Of a stretch of DNA of 26,761 bases, positions 25,687 to 26,761 are shown one piece after another. Position 1 is the first letter of the stretch, and each line of letters starts with the position of its first letter. The notes under the pieces were generated by a model. That model had not been told where the DNA came from, searched no databases, and saw only the letters and a program-made list of their open reading frames with translations. Origin of the DNA: Glaciecola sp. UBA2563 (GTDB taxonomy: Bacteria > Pseudomonadota > Gammaproteobacteria > Enterobacterales > Alteromonadaceae); assembly GCA_002340325.1 (NCBI GenBank), contig DDLV01000017.1:1-26761 (forward strand), written 5' to 3'. The translations under genes were made by a program, and so were the position numbers.

Positions 25687-26490
25687 TTAGGCATGTGCAA
25701 CATGTTCGATAATGCGCGGTAAGTCTTCTTCCTCGCGCAGCGTAAGTACTTCGACGCCGTTTTTTGTGACCAGTAGCGTATGTTCCCACTGCGCGCTAAG
25801 ACTGCGATCCTTTGTTACCACTGTCCACTGGTCGGGCAGAATTTTAGAGTATCGTTTTCCAGCATTCACCATGGGCTCTATGGTAAAACACATACCCTCT
25901 TTAATCACCTCACCTGAGTTGGGCCTACCGTAGTGCACAACCTGAGGATCCTCGTGAAAACCTGCACCTATGCCATGACCGCAGAACTCTCTAACGATAG
26001 AATAGTTATGCGCCTCAGCGTGTTGCTGGATAATATGACCAATATCGCCGAGTCTGATACCAGGTCGCACTATTTTTATTGCTTTATAGAGGGATTCCTG
26101 AGTAACTCTTATAAGTCTTTCTGCGAGAATGCTTGGTTTGCCTACCACAAACATTTTTGATGTGTCTCCGTGATAACCGTCCTTTATGACCGTAATGTCG
26201 ATATTCACAATATCACCATCTTTTAGCTTTTTATCACTGGGTATGCCATGGCATATGACATGATTTACAGAGGTGCAGATCGATTTTGGGAATGGGGGAT
26301 GGCCATAATGCAATGGAGCAGGTACCGCATTTTGTTCGTTCACGATGAACTCATGACACAACGTATTCAACTGCTCCGTCGTCACGCCTTTTTTTACGTG
26401 TGGACCAATCATCATTAAGACATCTGATGCCAATTTGCCAGCGACGCGCATTTTTTCAATTTCGTCCGCCGTTTTGATCTTAATCGCCAA
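25687..26490 (-). CDS. map: Methionine aminopeptidase, type I
   Basis: Map removes the initiator methionine from new proteins. The metal ligands appear in order: Asp in NIDITVIKDG, Asp in HGDTSK, His in GHGIGAGFHED, Glu in FTIEPM and Glu in WEHTLLV. HVICHGIPSD holds the substrate-side His. I choose the TTG at 26488-26490, giving 267 residues: it follows a GGCGGAG ribosome site at good spacing, and the product (M)AIKIKTADEIEKMRVAG aligns from residue 1 with E. coli Map. The ATG at 26547 would add 19 residues without a ribosome site. Leftward with glnD. Confidence 0.95.
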   Translation of the reverse strand: MAIKIKTADEIEKMRVAGKLASDVLMMIGPHVKKGVTTEQLNTLCHEFIVNEQNAVPAPLHYGHPPFPKSICTSVNHVICHGIPSDKKLKDGDIVNIDITVIKDGYHGDTSKMFVVGKPSILAERLIRVTQESLYKAIKIVRPGIRLGDIGHIIQQHAEAHNYSIVREFCGHGIGAGFHEDPQVVHYGRPNSGEVIKEGMCFTIEPMVNAGKRYSKILPDQWTVVTKDRSLSAQWEHTLLVTKNGVEVLTLREEEDLPRIIEHVAHA

Positions 26491-26721
26491 TGAGAACTCC
26501 GCCTTTTTGTAATTCGTTGAAATCAGCGGGGCTGATATTTTTGCCATGCAAAAATAAACAGACGCTAATCACTTTCAACATTGTGTATTTACTTATAAAT
26601 TATGCTTATCGCTTTTCTATGAATATTACCACATATTTGCGTGTGTCTAATACCATCCGTCTACCCTACGCCCAAAAAATGACTAGATTGCGCACTTTAC
26701 ACCGATTAACTTAACAAAAGC

Positions 26722-26750
26722 TTGCCTTAAATCACCCCAAATGCTATAAA
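26722..26750 (+). promoter_or_regulatory. Strong sigma70 promoter facing right, probably for rpsB-tsf
   Basis: TTGCCT (26722-26727) and TATAAA (26745-26750) are separated by exactly 17 bp, with a TG extension before the -10 and a GC-rich ACGCGCGC discriminator after it. This resembles stringently controlled ribosomal promoters. In gammaproteobacteria map usually diverges from rpsB, so the gene just beyond the window is probably rpsB; that gene is not in view. Confidence 0.65.
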
Positions 26751-26761
26751 ACGCGCGCTGA

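Noticed and set aside
25296..25712. 138-codon frame antisense to glnD and the map end
   Set aside because: Serine-rich composition typical of a shadow frame; the opposite strand holds well-conserved GlnD motifs.
1..26761. CRISPR arrays, tRNA or rRNA genes, toxin-antitoxin or phage-defence modules
   Set aside because: I looked for regular spaced repeats, cloverleaf-like blocks and defence-type protein motifs and saw none.

Overview
The window looks like a chromosomal segment of a marine gammaproteobacterium of the Alteromonadales (Alteromonas, Glaciecola or Paraglaciecola-like). This rests on the protein families, an AT-leaning composition, and enterobacterial-type gene pairs (queF|syd divergent, truC-yqcA, map-glnD). 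The species cannot be fixed from sequence reading alone.

Left part (1-11.3 kb) is a surface-polysaccharide region. It has a discoidin-like gene cut by the left edge, a decayed IS3-family orfA, and a 1212-residue multidomain glycosyltransferase (RgpF-like, WsaF-like and GT2 modules). A complete dTDP-L-rhamnose operon follows, transcribed leftwards as rfbA-rfbC-rfbD-rfbB. After a 568-bp divergent spacer come ugd and galU, reading rightwards. Together these genes would supply dTDP-rhamnose, UDP-glucose and UDP-glucuronate, and the large enzyme probably uses dTDP-rhamnose.

Middle part (11.3-19.1 kb) is mostly housekeeping. It holds a secreted ComEA-like helix-hairpin-helix protein, an NAD-type isocitrate dehydrogenase with a clear terminator, and a tight leftward cluster queF - diguanylate cyclase - ppnN. 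syd diverges from queF across a spacer that holds a MITE-like palindrome. A DUF3192 lipoprotein and a GNAT acetyltransferase follow.

At 19.2-19.7 kb an apparent gene desert contains a very good candidate for a CsrB-family regulatory RNA. It has about 17 GGA motifs, several in hairpin loops, a strong intrinsic terminator, and a near-consensus GacA/UvrY box about 190 bp upstream. No protein gene is needed to explain this stretch.

Right part (19.7-26.8 kb) holds the DUF3549-DUF3301 pair, divergent truC and the flavodoxin yqcA, then a leftward map-glnD-thioesterase run. The last 40 bases carry a strong sigma70-type promoter facing right, placed where rpsB-tsf normally diverges from map.

I did not find a convincing new defence or mobile system. 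The best items for a second look are the CsrB-like RNA with its box, the queF/syd palindromic element, the DGC-ppnN coupling, and a perfect 23-bp dyad upstream of the lipoprotein.
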